A DNA stretch of 64,000 bases, from NCBI GenBank assembly GCA_006386115.1, contig VFIW01000101.1, positions 87,279 to 151,278 of the forward strand, read 5' to 3'. Source of the stretch: Globisporangium splendens (taxonomy: Eukaryota > Oomycota > Peronosporomycetes > Pythiales > Pythiaceae). The notes beneath the pieces were generated by a model. It was given only the letters and a program-made list of their open reading frames with translations, was not told the DNA's origin and did not search any database. A program made the translations under genes and the position numbers. This document shows positions 1-10,887 of the stretch, one piece after another (position 1 is the first letter of the stretch; each line of letters opens with the position of its first letter).

Positions 1-137
1 CATCTCTCTAAACCCCCTATTCCGCATTCTCTTACTTTACAAATCTATGCAATAGAGGCTTACTCACTACAAAGAGGTATTTGTTAAACCAAGATGGAAA
101 GGAAGCCAGTGTTCAATCTTCAGTGCTTGCCTTTCGG

Positions 138-150
138 TCATTTGCCATTT
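138..150 (+). promoter_or_regulatory. Oomycete Inr+FPR core promoter of the PLC-like gene
   Basis: TCATTTGCCATTT fits the oomycete initiator plus flanking-promoter-region pattern (TCATTYYNCAWTTT). It lies 27-39 nt before the ATG at 177. This placement favours 177 as the start over the upstream in-frame codons near 81. Confidence 0.7.
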
Positions 151-176
151 CCCCAGAGACAGCAAGGAGCTCCTCC

Positions 177-3018
177 ATGGCGATCGCAGTGCCTTCGTGT
201 GCGCGTCTCTGCGGCAGCAGCGCCTCCAACGCGCGCATCTCAAGGCGCCCGCACCACGTGTCTCTGCTGCTGCTGCTGTTCGTCTGCGCGTTGCTCTTTG
301 GCGTCTCAAGCGCTGCCGGCGCTACGCGGGACGCGACGCACTTGCGTCGGCGGTTGGTCGCCGCGCAGACCACCACGAACGACACCGCTGCGTGTGCCGC
401 CGCGGCTGCCAGCAGCCCCTATGCTGCATACCTGACCGCGATCCCGGAGACTGGCGGCCTGCGCTCGTGTCTCGCCAACAACCTCAACAGCCTGCTGCCG
501 GCGCTCTCGGGCTCGACGTGCTCGCTCACGACCATCATCTCGCTCTTCTCATCCACGACCGACAGCGACGTCAACTCGTTCATGGAGTTTTTCAACGCGC
601 TGCTCGCGGGCCTCTCGACGTCGTCCAGCGGGAGTGCCAGTACGACCGCGACCAGTGCCTCGACGTTCCTGTCGTCCTGGAGCACCAACTCGACCAAGAC
701 CCAGGGCTTCTGCAACGCCATGAACTCCAAGATCGGGCCGTGCGTGCAAGCGCTCGTGCCCGCGCTGCTCTCTCTCTTGCGCAGCGGACCGTCATGCTGC
801 TCCACGATCACCGAGTACGTCGACATCATCAACCTGATCGTGCCAGCCGGGAAAAGCGCCGAGCAGACGCTGTTCGACATCGTCAACGGCTTGCACAAGA
901 CCATGTGCACGACTTCGGGCACAAGCACGTTGTGCGGCCAGACGCTCATCAACTACTTGGCGAGTACGACCGAGAGATCCTCGCTACTGAGCTCCATTGT
1001 CTTCAAAGCCGGTCTGCCGTTGTACGTGCTCCCAGACTCTGGCACGTGCGCGGCACTTGACGCGAAGACCATCGACAGTCGTGTCACTAGCGGTACCTCG
1101 GTCCCATACTTTGCATACTCGTGCTGCTCTGCGGGTCTTGTGTCCCTCCTGGAATCCGTGGATGCATCGCTCGCGTTCCTGTTTGGCAACACGGTCCCTG
1201 AGATGCTTAACCTGATCACCGCGCGGCAAAATGCGACCACAGCAACGCAGTTCCGATCGTTCTACACTGAGATCAAGGCGTGTTCGTTCTCGCAAACGTG
1301 CACAGATCCAACGTTCGTGCTTCCGTCGAACGTTGGAACCGCTGTTGTAGCGTCGAGTGCAGCAGCCGCAGCAAAAACCGCGCAGCCGCAGAACGTCGCA
1401 TGCACGAAAGTGGATGTGTGCAATGCCGACAATGTCTGCTCCTCCGTGTGCTCGCCTGGAACCGCCCAGATCGCGCCGTGGGCTGCACGCGCCATCTCGT
1501 ACCAGCGCAATCAGTCGTACGAGAAATCGATTTGCTACACGCAGTTGCCTGCCACGCACAATAGTGCGACGACGCTCGCCAGAGGATACGGCAACCGCGA
1601 TCAGCTGGTCAACCAAGTGCTCAATGCGTCCAACGCCAACTCGTACATGCGCACCAACAACCAGGTATGTGTCCATTCTCATAACCTCTCGTCTTTATCG
1701 GTTTCTGTCTTGTGGCCTCACCTATTGCTTTGTATTCGTGCGATATGCTTAGTTCTTGAGCGTTGTTGACCAGTTGCGCATCGGCGCTCGTTTCATCGAG
1801 ATTGACGCGCACTACTATGGTGGCACGATCCGCAGTGGCCACTGCTCAGACGTCAGCGTTTCGCTCATCGACGACGCGTCGGCCGCACTCGTGTCGGAAC
1901 TCGGAGCGATCCTGGGCGATACCGTGACGATCGAATGGCAAGCGTCCTTGTTCGGGTGTCTCCCATCGCTCAGTGGCATTCGCGCCGAGGAAACGCGGCT
2001 GCACAGCGAGACTGTTGCCGAGATTGCAGACTGGGTCACGGCCAATCCGACAGAGCTCGTGATCATTTACACTGAGATCGGCACCGAGTTGACTGCGTTC
2101 TCGAAAATAGATGCGCTCCTGCAGCTCTACCAGTCCAGCTTTGGCGATTTGATTTTCACGCCAGCAGACTTGACCACAGCCGGTGGATCCTGGGATTCGT
2201 TCACACTCTCCGAGCTGATTGGAAGAGGGAAGCGCGTGATTCTCGTCGCGACGCCGACCGCCAACACGCTGATGTTTGGGATGCGATCGCTCTGCGATGG
2301 CTGGTCGGACTCTCCTGGTAGTGTGACCTACAACTCTGGCAGAATCGTGCGCGCGTTCTCCAGCGCGTTGCACTACGCGACGTTGTCGGAGGCCGCTCTC
2401 TCGGGCGGCTCGGATGATGCCAGTCGCGCTGTGACCACAAGCACGATCCCAACTCTCGTGAACGCGGGTGTGAATTTCGTTGCGCCTGACGGATTGGATG
2501 GGCAAACGATGGAGGCGATGGTGTGGAGCTGGGCGTCGAGAGAGCCATCGACCGGCGACGTTGCTGTCCAGATCTCCGCGACCGACGGACGATGGTACGG
2601 CGTTCCGGCATCAACAACCATCCCGAACGTCGCGTGCGTGAGTTCGAGCGACCGCACCTCCTGGAGACTGGTCTCCCAGGGCTCATCGTGTCCTTCTGGT
2701 TTTTCAACGGGGCATCCTCAGCTTGCAATTGAAAACGCGGCGCTGGTCGCAGTTCTTAGAGCTGCTGGAAGCGACACTACCGCTCAGTTGAACGTCGACA
2801 TCTCCGCGTTCCCAGTGATTACCGAAGCTGATGAACAAGCATTTCAGAGTGTCCTCGAGTCGTCTTCGAATTCCACCTCGAGCCCAGGTACAAGCGGATC
2901 TAGCACGCCTGCTCCGACGACTGCGCGCGCGAGTGCCGCCAACTCGTGCGTGGATGGATCGTTGTGGCTCTCGGCTCTCCTGGCGTCGTGGGTGATGATC
3001 GCGGCTCGACAAGACTAA
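177..3018 (+). CDS. Secreted PLC-X-like phosphodiesterase, probably GPI-anchored
   Basis: Two exons, 177..1664 and 1753..3018, are joined in phase 0 across an 88-nt GT..AG intron and give about 917 residues. The start at 177 follows a good core promoter and gives an N-terminus with a strong hydrophobic core (VSLLLLLFVCALLF), as in a signal peptide. Residues ~50-450 are a Cys- and Ser/Thr-rich extracellular part that I cannot assign. From ~455 the protein resembles the PI-PLC X-domain TIM barrel: a THNS motif (His ~461), then across the intron DQLRIGARFIEID, and a second His in SGHCSD (~526). A Ser/Thr/Pro-rich linker and a hydrophobic C-terminus (LWLSALLASWVMIA) suggest GPI anchoring. The family cleaves phosphodiesters in phosphoinositide-type lipids; the exact substrate is unknown. 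Confidence 0.85.
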
Positions 3019-3470
3019 GTAGTTCTTCCGCTCAGGTATTTCTCTTTCTTTCTATTTCGCTGCCGAGTGTTTTCTAACTGATGATGCAGTACGCAGCATA
3101 GTATTACAAGCACCACTCTAGCAAGAAATATATCCCAACTTTGTATTGAGTCCACCCGACGGATTTGAGGTCTGTGAAGAGCCTCTCCTGGCATTTACTG
3201 CTAAAAGGGACAGGTGCAACATGATTAAATGACAGGGACAGACCTGTTCGAGAATGCTTCAAGGTAATCAGCAATGCGCTCGTTATCTTGTGGATTTTGC
3301 CAAAGCCAACGAAGCTTGAAAGGTAAGTTCACTTTAATTTTTCTCATCACTGTGGTACTGGAAACATGAAGACTGGACTGACGGTATAGTGTACATGCTG
3401 ACGTTTCTTTGGCTATTTGATTTTCAGCCATTGTTCCTCGTCGGCTCCTATCGAATTTGCGCTCTGTCTC
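3019..3470. other. Intergenic spacer between convergent genes
   Basis: AT-richer sequence between the stops of the PLC-like gene and the first Myb gene. I see no coding sequence or repeat in it. Confidence 0.6.
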
Positions 3471-4028
3471 TCAAAGCTGCACGTCGTACTCCAACGACGC
3501 GATGAAAAAATCAAGCGATTCCTCAAACGACGGGAGCAGATCGAAGACCTCGTCATCTTCCTGGTCCGTTCTCGGCGAGTCTTGGCTCTCCATCTTGATC
3601 ACTGGCGATGACGACGATAATGGATCTCTGTGGTGACGGTACAGAGTTAACGCCTGAGTTGGGCTCGCTGTTACTGCTCCCCGCACACTTTCGCACTTTG
3701 GTTCTATCGGAGACTTTAACAGTGGTTCTGGCTTCGTGACGGCGTGCAAGGAGGTGCATAAACCGCTGCTGTGCATCATCTTGCAGAACTCGAGGATGTC
3801 GTCTTCGATGCGGTGCTCGAGTCGCGCCCACGTCTTGCGGTCTTTCCGGACGCGCGTCATGCGGCGCATGATCTTCTCGTAGTACTTTTGCGTGTGAGTC
3901 TGCACTTGGCGCACAGAGCGCGTGCCGACGGCCTCGGCGATCGCCGCCCAGGGTCCATTCGGGAACTGCTTGATGGCAATGAGGAAGCGGTCGTGCTCTT
4001 CTTCGGACCAGATGCCGGCGTTCACCAT
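3471..4028 (-). CDS. Myb-like SHAQKYF-class transcription factor (Myb-1)
   Basis: 185 residues, no intron. A single Myb-like repeat spans residues ~5-58: GIWSEEEHDRFL, the second Trp in GPW, then RQVQTHTQKYYEK. The last segment is a variant of the plant SHAQKYF signature (THTQKYY here). A basic stretch and an EHRIEDDI helix follow, shared with the other Myb genes in the window. The C-terminus is acidic and ends in LLPSFEESLDFFIASLE, a diverged form of the PSFSDCMDF tail of Myb-2 and Myb-3. ATG 4028 was chosen because the Myb repeat begins three residues later and the upstream reading is low-complexity. Single-repeat proteins of this class bind DNA; targets are unknown. It is the outlier of the set by sequence and position. 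Confidence 0.9.
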   Translation of the reverse strand: MVNAGIWSEEEHDRFLIAIKQFPNGPWAAIAEAVGTRSVRQVQTHTQKYYEKIMRRMTRVRKDRKTWARLEHRIEDDILEFCKMMHSSGLCTSLHAVTKPEPLLKSPIEPKCESVRGAVTASPTQALTLYRHHRDPLSSSSPVIKMESQDSPRTDQEDDEVFDLLPSFEESLDFFIASLEYDVQL

Positions 4029-5269
4029 GACGGAGAGAGGAAGAAAAGGAATGGATGGTAACAGCGCAATGGCTGTTGGGGTTGTCGGGAAAATGGAAAA
4101 GCGCTGTGCTTTTTGAGTTTTGTTTGTGGGTTTGCGAGCAAATCCAGAAATGACGGAAGACTGGAGCAGCGCGTTTTTCATCCACCTGATCTCAACAACT
4201 GGGAGGAGCCATGCAACTGGAAGAGACAGATGCACGCGAGGTGCCATATTGAGCAGCAGTCATCAGTCGGCCCCGTTTTTATTTCCTTTTAGGTTTGTGT
4301 AAATGTATATAAAGGAGAAGCAACTTGGCAGCCGCAGTGAAACTCCAAAAAATCCATTTTGCGTCAAGCAAGCCTACGTTCAATTTTATAAGGCAGAGTG
4401 AGGGTTCAGAGGGATGGGGATGCGAGTCACCGACGAAAGCATATATTGAAGAGTGTTCTGACACTAACCAAGTACTTTGCATTGTTGTGATGTTAATGCT
4501 TGACGGCACAAATGGGGGGAACTGAGAAGAGCGACAGGTCCGGTTACGTGGATCTCGTTCTGATCAGCAAACGTGACGAAGAAACAGTTTTGCGCTCGTG
4601 GCAACTTAGGAATCTCTTTATTTTCTCGAGAAGCTGAAACTTCTATAAACATGAAGTCTGGCACGTTGTCAGAGATCTTAATATTAAAACTGTACGCAGA
4701 GAGAGAGAGAAAGGAATTGATGGAAGGTTGACTGGATTTCGGTTGCAGTGAGAGCAGACGTACTTCAAATGACCGTTTTATTCTTTGCATATAGTACTCG
4801 GCGATGACGCAGCGAAACTAGGTCGACAGAGAGTTTGAAGAGCAGAGAGATTGAGAGAAAAGAGTAGCAACTTTCTGTATAAAGTGAGCTTCGTAAAGTC
4901 GACGCAGTGGTATGTAATAATTGGGAAGTGTTCGTGGATTTTTTTGCCCTTGTCAGTCAGTCCCCTCTCGGTGGCTCGCGCATTACAAACGCAATTCTGA
5001 GACTGCTACGGTATTTCATGGGGATAAGCCATCAACCTTTGAAATTGCGTGTGAAGTAACACAAACCAACTGAATTAGGCTATTTCATGCTTGGAAAGGC
5101 AACTGTGTCGATACGTACGTAAAGTCACCATTTCCAGATAACGAACTCAAATGGAAGCGCGGAAACTTCAGGAAAGTATCTTCTAGTTGATCGTTCAACC
5201 ATCCCGCGTGATGGCCGATGCTGCGTCTTAGTCTCTTGCTCTCAATCATATCGCGTCCATCCTGCGACC
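4029..5269. other. Gene-poor spacer
   Basis: Only short open frames with no recognisable domain. The first part is the 5' flank of the minus-strand Myb gene ending at 3471; no clear initiator was found there. Confidence 0.5.
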
Positions 5270-5737
5270 TCAAAATCCAGTTTTGTGTTTGTTCAAAAGC
5301 TTTTCATGCTGCTCGAGAAGACACGGCTGGATGTTAGTGGCTAAAGATTCTTTGTACTTTTGTTTGTGTAAAGTGCACCCCATCCCTCCTCTCTCTAAAG
5401 GATAAAGCAAAATTTGGATGGAGTTTGCGTGCCGAGGTTTGGAGAAAGCCGCGGGTGTCTTGGCGTATTGCTGAGAAAGAATCCACCGCATGGCTACCAG
5501 CGAATGCACGCAGTCGTCTATATCTATTGACTTTGGTCTGCTTCTCGCTATGAATGAAGCAGATCTGAATGTGTGCTCGAAATCCACGCTTTGCTGACAT
5601 TGGGGGTCGCTTATGACGCCCGCGGGTTGCGTGCAATCTGAAAAAGTGTCCCATGTCGCCGCCATGCAATATTGACGACCAGATGGAAATCTCAAAAACG
5701 AATCAACTGTACGTTGCCTTTGTGGCATCACTCCCAT
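5270..5737 (-). CDS. Hypothetical protein, doubtful
   Basis: An open frame of 155 codons that I do not recognise. It has no signal peptide or membrane segment. A middle stretch (RSRPKSIDIDDCVHSLVAMR) reads like real protein, but the rest has irregular composition and no paralogue in the window. There is no clear Inr element upstream. It may be a decayed gene or chance; I keep it only because the surrounding spacer otherwise lacks a gene. Confidence 0.2.
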   Translation of the reverse strand: MGVMPQRQRTVDSFLRFPSGRQYCMAATWDTFSDCTQPAGVISDPQCQQSVDFEHTFRSASFIARSRPKSIDIDDCVHSLVAMRWILSQQYAKTPAAFSKPRHANSIQILLYPLERGGMGCTLHKQKYKESLATNIQPCLLEQHEKLLNKHKTGF

Positions 5738-6079
5738 GCGCTTTGCTGGTGCATTTATACCGTAGACAGCTCCATTCAGAGTGTGTATTTGTTCGTTTAT
5801 TATTTCTTTGCATGTACTATCATCATGCTGAGCCGAGGTGCCTGATGATCGAGTTGGATTGAGTACCGCGCGAAAAGAACCTAATGGTTGGGAGATGCGC
5901 GCACTGGATGGAGTGAGGTCATTTTCTGACTGAACTCTTGCAGAATCTGACGGATATTTTCAAGATAAAGAAGACGCTTTGCACATTCGCCATCCCTGGC
6001 TTGCCATCTTCAATGACAGCAAGATATTCATCAATTGGCCAGTTTGGGTACATCTCCGGCATTTACACTCATTCCACAT

Positions 6080-6374
6080 TTTGAGCAGCGCAACGTCGCG
6101 CTCTCGCGTCAGGGCGTGCTGACCTTGGAAAACGGCGAAGTCCAGTGGAAGTTTACGTTGGAAGAGATCAAGCACTCCGCGAGCGCTTTGCTGTTTACGT
6201 TCCCGTGGAAGCAAGTGTGGTGGATCTTTGAAGTGAACGGTCCAGAGGACAAGCACTGCGTCGAGCTGCAGCACGCTGATCTCGCTCTACAGTGCGTTTT
6301 TCTCCAAGTATGCACAGTCGGATGGTTATACACTCCCCGTGGATGAAGAAGAGATCGTGCCCGTGGAGTTTTAA
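6080..6374 (+). pseudogene. Inverted 3' fragment of the SH3-like/FAIM-like gene
   Basis: This plus-strand segment copies the end of the minus-strand gene whose stop is at 7487. It reads FEQRNVALSRQGVLTLENGE, then the same stretch as the parent to ELQH, and ends at the equivalent TAA (6372-6374). Two deletions mark it as dead. One removes about 11 residues between two CAACGT direct repeats of the parent. The other removes most of the FAIM-like core between ELQH and the last helix, after which the frame is corrupted. The 3' flank stays similar to about 6495, matching 7365-7486 in inverse orientation. No 5' part of the gene is present. Confidence 0.85.
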
Positions 6375-6674
6375 GCAACGAGAAAATGAAGGAAAGGGGT
6401 GCAGACGACGTGGATCATGTGCGAAATGGCGACAGGTGAATAGAGAGTGTGATATCGCTGTGATGTTGACGCTGAAAGCGCAGTTTACTCGAGGCAAAGT
6501 GTCTCCAAGCGCGTTTATTGGAAATATCGGTCACTCAACTTCTCACGATGGGCTATTGCCGAATCGGATACTGAGAGATGATTAAAGCGACGACGACGAA
6601 GCTATTAAAGCACAGTTTCCATTCCATATCAGCAACTTACTTCGATCTCTTTGTGATTTTGGTTTTTTGAAGCA

Positions 6675-7112
6675 CTACCCGCCCACTCGCTCGAGCAATG
6701 CCATCGTATATGCTTCTGCGGACCGCGTCATGCGTAGCTGGAAAGACTTGTCGCGACTGGGACGCTGCTGCTCGCAGAGCCACTCAAAGATCTCAAACTG
6801 CTCGATGTACAGCGGCACGCGCGCCGTCCACACAAAGCGTGTCTTCCCCTGATTCAGAGCGTGCGCGCGAGGTAAGTTGCGCTCACAGGCGCGAGTCATG
6901 CTCCAGCACTTTGGGTGCGTGTAGTCGAGAAAGGTGCTCACGATGTGCGTCACGATATCTGGCAGCGCGTCCACTGGCACAAGCGCCGCTGCGTCGTCGT
7001 CGTCGCCATCGAGAGCACACGCTCTGCGCTTCCGGCGGTACCGAGTGGCGCGACAGACGACGACGGCCGCCGTGAGCGGAGGGAGCAACACGACACCTTC
7101 ATGCGGTGCCAT
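6675..7112 (-). CDS. Hypothetical protein (possible F-box-like segment)
   Basis: 145 residues, no intron, with GC-rich coding sequence. The N-terminus is basic/acidic low-complexity (RYRRKRRA, DGDDDD). Residues ~49-80 (LPDIVTHIVSTFLDYTHPKC onward) loosely resemble an F-box helix pair. The stretch TRFVWTARVPLYIEQFEIFE looks structured but is not one I know. ATG 7112 is followed directly by a continuous frame. It lies between the two arms of an inverted repeat (6080-6495 and 7365-7960). An adaptor role is only a guess from the F-box-like segment. Confidence 0.5.
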   Translation of the reverse strand: MAPHEGVVLLPPLTAAVVVCRATRYRRKRRACALDGDDDDAAALVPVDALPDIVTHIVSTFLDYTHPKCWSMTRACERNLPRAHALNQGKTRFVWTARVPLYIEQFEIFEWLCEQQRPSRDKSFQLRMTRSAEAYTMALLERVGG

Positions 7113-7364
7113 TCGCGCGTTTTTTCAGATTGTGTGATTCAGAAAAAGGGCGAAAGAAAGGGAATGATGGTCGAAACCTCTGGAAGTGGATGTGAATTGA
7201 GGTCGATATATGCAATTGTAGAGGTGACCGGCTCTTTTTTTTCTTGAAGTTGCAGTTCGTCACACAACAATGCAGTCAACTTTACGAACCAAGAGAAGCA
7301 GCTTATGCGTGGACGGTGTGAACGCACGTTGCGTGCGTCATTTTCATGTGGAAGGACATAATTT

Positions 7365-7960
7365 TCCGCTTTCAGCTTCATCGTCACAGCGATATCACAC
7401 TCTCTATTCACCTGTCGCCTCGCCATGCACGACCATTGCTGCTGCTCGACGTCGACTGCACTCCCTTTTCTTCTTTTTCTCGTTGCTTAAAACTCCACGG
7501 GCACGATCTCTTCTTCATCCACGAGAAGCGTATAACTATAGAACTGTAAATACTGGGAGAAAAACGCGCCTTCGAGCGAGATCAGCACCTTGAACGTATG
7601 GTTTTGCCACGTGAAGCTGAACTCGCTGCCGGCGTCCCACAGAATGTCGCTCACGCTTCGGTTCTGGTGCAACACTTCGCCATCGAAGATGACCGAGCGG
7701 AAGCCTCCACGAAGCCCATGCTGCAGCTCGACGCAGTGCTTGTCCTCTAGACCGTTCACTTCAAAGATCCACCACACTTGCTTCCACGGGAACGTAAACA
7801 GCAAAGCGCTCGCGGAGTGCTTGATCTCTTCCAACGTAAACTTCCACTGGACTTCGCCGTTTTCCAAGGTCAGCACGCCCTGACGCGAGAGCGCGACGTT
7901 GTCTCGACCCTGGGACGACGTCGCGAGCACGTTGCGCTGCTCAAAGATCTGGATCTGCAG
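7365..7960. repeat. Right arm of an inverted repeat (pair of 6080-6495)
   Basis: The 3' end and 3' flank of the SH3-like/FAIM-like gene, present in opposite orientation at 6080-6495. The parent arm has about 33 and 150 nt that the other arm lacks. The spacer between the arms is about 870 bp and holds the 6675-7112 gene. Confidence 0.8.
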
Positions 7961-10415
7961 CATGGTCTCTTCGGCGAGAATCGTTCGACACGTCTCATCC
8001 GGCACCTTGAACCACGTGCGATTGGGGTGTCCGACGCTGACCCAGCTTGGCGGCATGCAGTACAGATTGTACAGATCCTCCGAGATGCGAAAAAGCGTGC
8101 GCTTATTTGTGTACTCTGGGTTCTTTTGAACTGAAATGGGGTCCAGCAGCACCCACCCCTTCTCTTTTGCCAAGCGCACGTACGTCTCCTGAGTGCGCGG
8201 CAGCGTGTACTCCATCTCGGCGGCGAAAATCGTGTTCGCAAACAGGAATTTCACGACTTCGCTGTTGCGCTCAGGCGACAGCAGCACCTCTTTCTTTTCG
8301 CAAAGCACGCGATAGAAGAACTTGCCGTTCTTCTTTTCTGGATCTTCATCAACAGCCTCGAGAATCTGGTCGCCACTTGGCGTTCGATCAAAGAGCCACC
8401 CGTTCCCATTGCCAGTGCTTGGATTCTGCAAAGACTCGCTCGCAACCTTGACGTACGTGATCGTGCTTCCAGGAGGGGTATACTGCAAACAGCTCTCAAA
8501 GACACTGCCTACCGCCATAGGTGCGACGCCAGGAAGACGCGGACACTCGAAATCAGGCGCCGAGCGAAGATGCACAGGTACGAGCACGCGGTAAAACTTG
8601 GGCAGATCCCGCGTCACAGCAAAACCCTGCACCTGCTCGAGTACCAAATGATACGGAGCCTGCGTCTGACGCTCGCAGATCCATCCGACATCGTGGCGGA
8701 GCTTCACGAACGCGATCTCAGGTGCAGCGGACGAACCGTCCGTTGCTGGTGCTGGGAGAGTGGGCACGAGACGTTCGCTGCATTCGATGAGGGTCCCTTT
8801 CAGGCGCTTCCGCTTTGAAGACGGACTCGGCGGAGACGCTCCTCCATTTATCCTGGCTTGGCTGCCTTTGCCAAACGATCGACTGCTCCCAGACCGTTGA
8901 AGCAGCGCAAACGACGGGATCGGAATGATGTCGACGTCGTCCAGCACACGATAAAAGAGACGCTCCACCTGCCGCAACGCGGGCTTCACGATCGGTTCCA
9001 GCACGACTTGGCCATCCATCGTGCGCTCAAAGATCCAGCCACCGTGGCACGACGTGTAAGTTGGAAAGCTGTCATCGTCGTCACCCGGCTGCATTGAGTC
9101 TCTGCCACCAGCATCACTGCTGTCCACATCACCACCAGCACCGTCGGTAATCGAGCCATTTTGCTGTTGATGATGACTCTGAGAGCACGCACAGCGACTG
9201 TTTTTATCTTTGCAGACGCGAACGTACGTGATTTTGCTGCCTGGAGGCGTGAACCGCTGCGAGGCTTCGACGATCGAGTGCAGCTTGTACCCCTTGCCAG
9301 CACGCAACGCCATGATATTTGGCGCGACGCGAATGCCGACGGGGATCTTCACGACGTAGAAGAACTGTCCATACTCAATCGCGGGCTCATTCGCGAGACG
9401 CTCGAGCACTTTGATCCCAGAATTGAGCGTCTCGAACAGCCATCCGTCCTCGTACGCGAGCTTCACAAACATCACCGAGCTCTGCGGACACCGGTACAGT
9501 CGACTGCACTCGATGATCTCCTCGGCGTTCTTAAACACATGTCTCGAGATCACGGGTGCGAGCAAATCGGGAGCCTTCCGGAGCTCAATAGGCACTAATA
9601 CGCGGTAGTAGAACCGCCCCGTGGCCTCAAACGCTTGCGCATCTGGACGATCGGCGTCGGGTACGCCCGCCTCCTCTTCTTCCACCGAGGGGATCGCTTT
9701 CACCTTTTCCAGGAAGATCGTCTCTTTGCTGACAGTTCCTCCTGCTGCGCTCGGATCTGCCGCCGCTGCCGTGAGATTTCGGAAACTGGACGTGATGCCG
9801 CGCGGCGGCAGCGTCTCCACCACTTGGTCCTTGATCGACAGGATCATGTACGCGTTCTCGACGTGCTTCAATTGAATAAACCACGTCGCAGCATTCTGCG
9901 CGCCAAAGAGACACTGCAGCCGTCCGCTACTCGCCACGACCTCCTCCGGCATCTTCTTCACGCAAAACGCTACAAATCACACAGACAAAGAGTAGTAAGC
10001 CACCAAACATACATGCATACACAAACAGAAAAGCGAGCGACATACCATTACGGTCCTGCACAGCGTGTCCTCGCTCCCGCGCCGACGTGCGCGCGCCGTG
10101 CTTGGTGATCTCCTGCACCACCACGACCTGCGAATCATCGCCATCTCCACCCCCAGCGACTGCGCTCTCGTCCCCGTCGACCACGCCGCTGAAGATGATC
10201 GTGTAGAGCTTGGACTCCTTGAGCACGCGGTAGAAGACGTCCTCGGGCACGAGCGCCTTGCGCAGCGCGCGCGTCACGGCGTCGTCGGTCTCTGCGTCCT
10301 CACTCTGCGTCTGCTGCTGTGTGTCGAAAGCGCGTCCGTGCGGCAGCAGACGCGCGTAGTACGCGGCGCGGCCGCCGTTGCTGCGCGGCGCAGCGTCGTC
10401 CATGCGGCTGCTCAT
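7487..10415 (-). CDS. Multi-repeat SH3-like protein with C-terminal FAIM-like domain
   Basis: Exons 10046..10415 and 7487..9969 are joined in phase 1 across a 76-nt intron and give 950 residues. The start MSSRMDD at 10415 is the first ATG after GTG-only upstream frame. About six or seven repeat units of 100-130 residues each show FYRVLVP, an AP-containing turn, a PPGS-TYVKV segment and a closing GW(L/I)F(E/D); this looks like an SH3b-type small beta-barrel. The last ~80 residues (HCVELQHG, RSVIFDGE, FSFTWQ, YSYTLLVDEEEI) resemble the beta-sandwich of FAIM (Fas apoptosis inhibitory molecule). Linkers are Gly/Asp- and Ser-rich. No signal peptide or membrane segment is visible, so a cytosolic scaffold is likely. 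The fusion is inferred from motif similarity and its function is unknown. Confidence 0.75.
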
Positions 10416-10887
10416 CCAGAGTGCGAATGAATGCTCAAAAGGGGGTGGGCGTCGCGGCGTCACGAAAAAATTGTTCTTTCCTTTTTGTCTGAAGGTCTGA
10501 CTGGAGGTTACCTCTCGTATAGGGACAAGAAGCGTTGGACATCATATTTTGAGAAGTAATTAAATATTGTAGTTGCAATTGATTCAGATCTCGATGTTTA
10601 GTGTCAAATTGAGCAGGTTATCGAATACTGGCTAGATCAGTGATTGAAGGGTATTTTATTCTGACGATACGGTTTCTACCAGACTAGTCGTGCGAATGGA
10701 TACTAATTACACATCTAGCCACAATTGACGCACCACACATTTGTTGCGTCAAAGATCCGACAATCCTGCCTGTCCACATGACAAGAATCCTGAATGAAAA
10801 AGACATAAACTCCGCGTGCTTCCTTCTCCATTTGTTTACTTTTAAGCACAGGGATCCACGAGATAAAAGAATATAAAAAAAAAAAGC
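10416..10887. other. Intergenic spacer
   Basis: AT-rich spacer between the 5' end of the FAIM-like gene and the 3' end of the GPN1 gene. No gene or repeat seen. An A-rich run at 10870-10885 lies just past the GPN1 stop. Confidence 0.5.
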
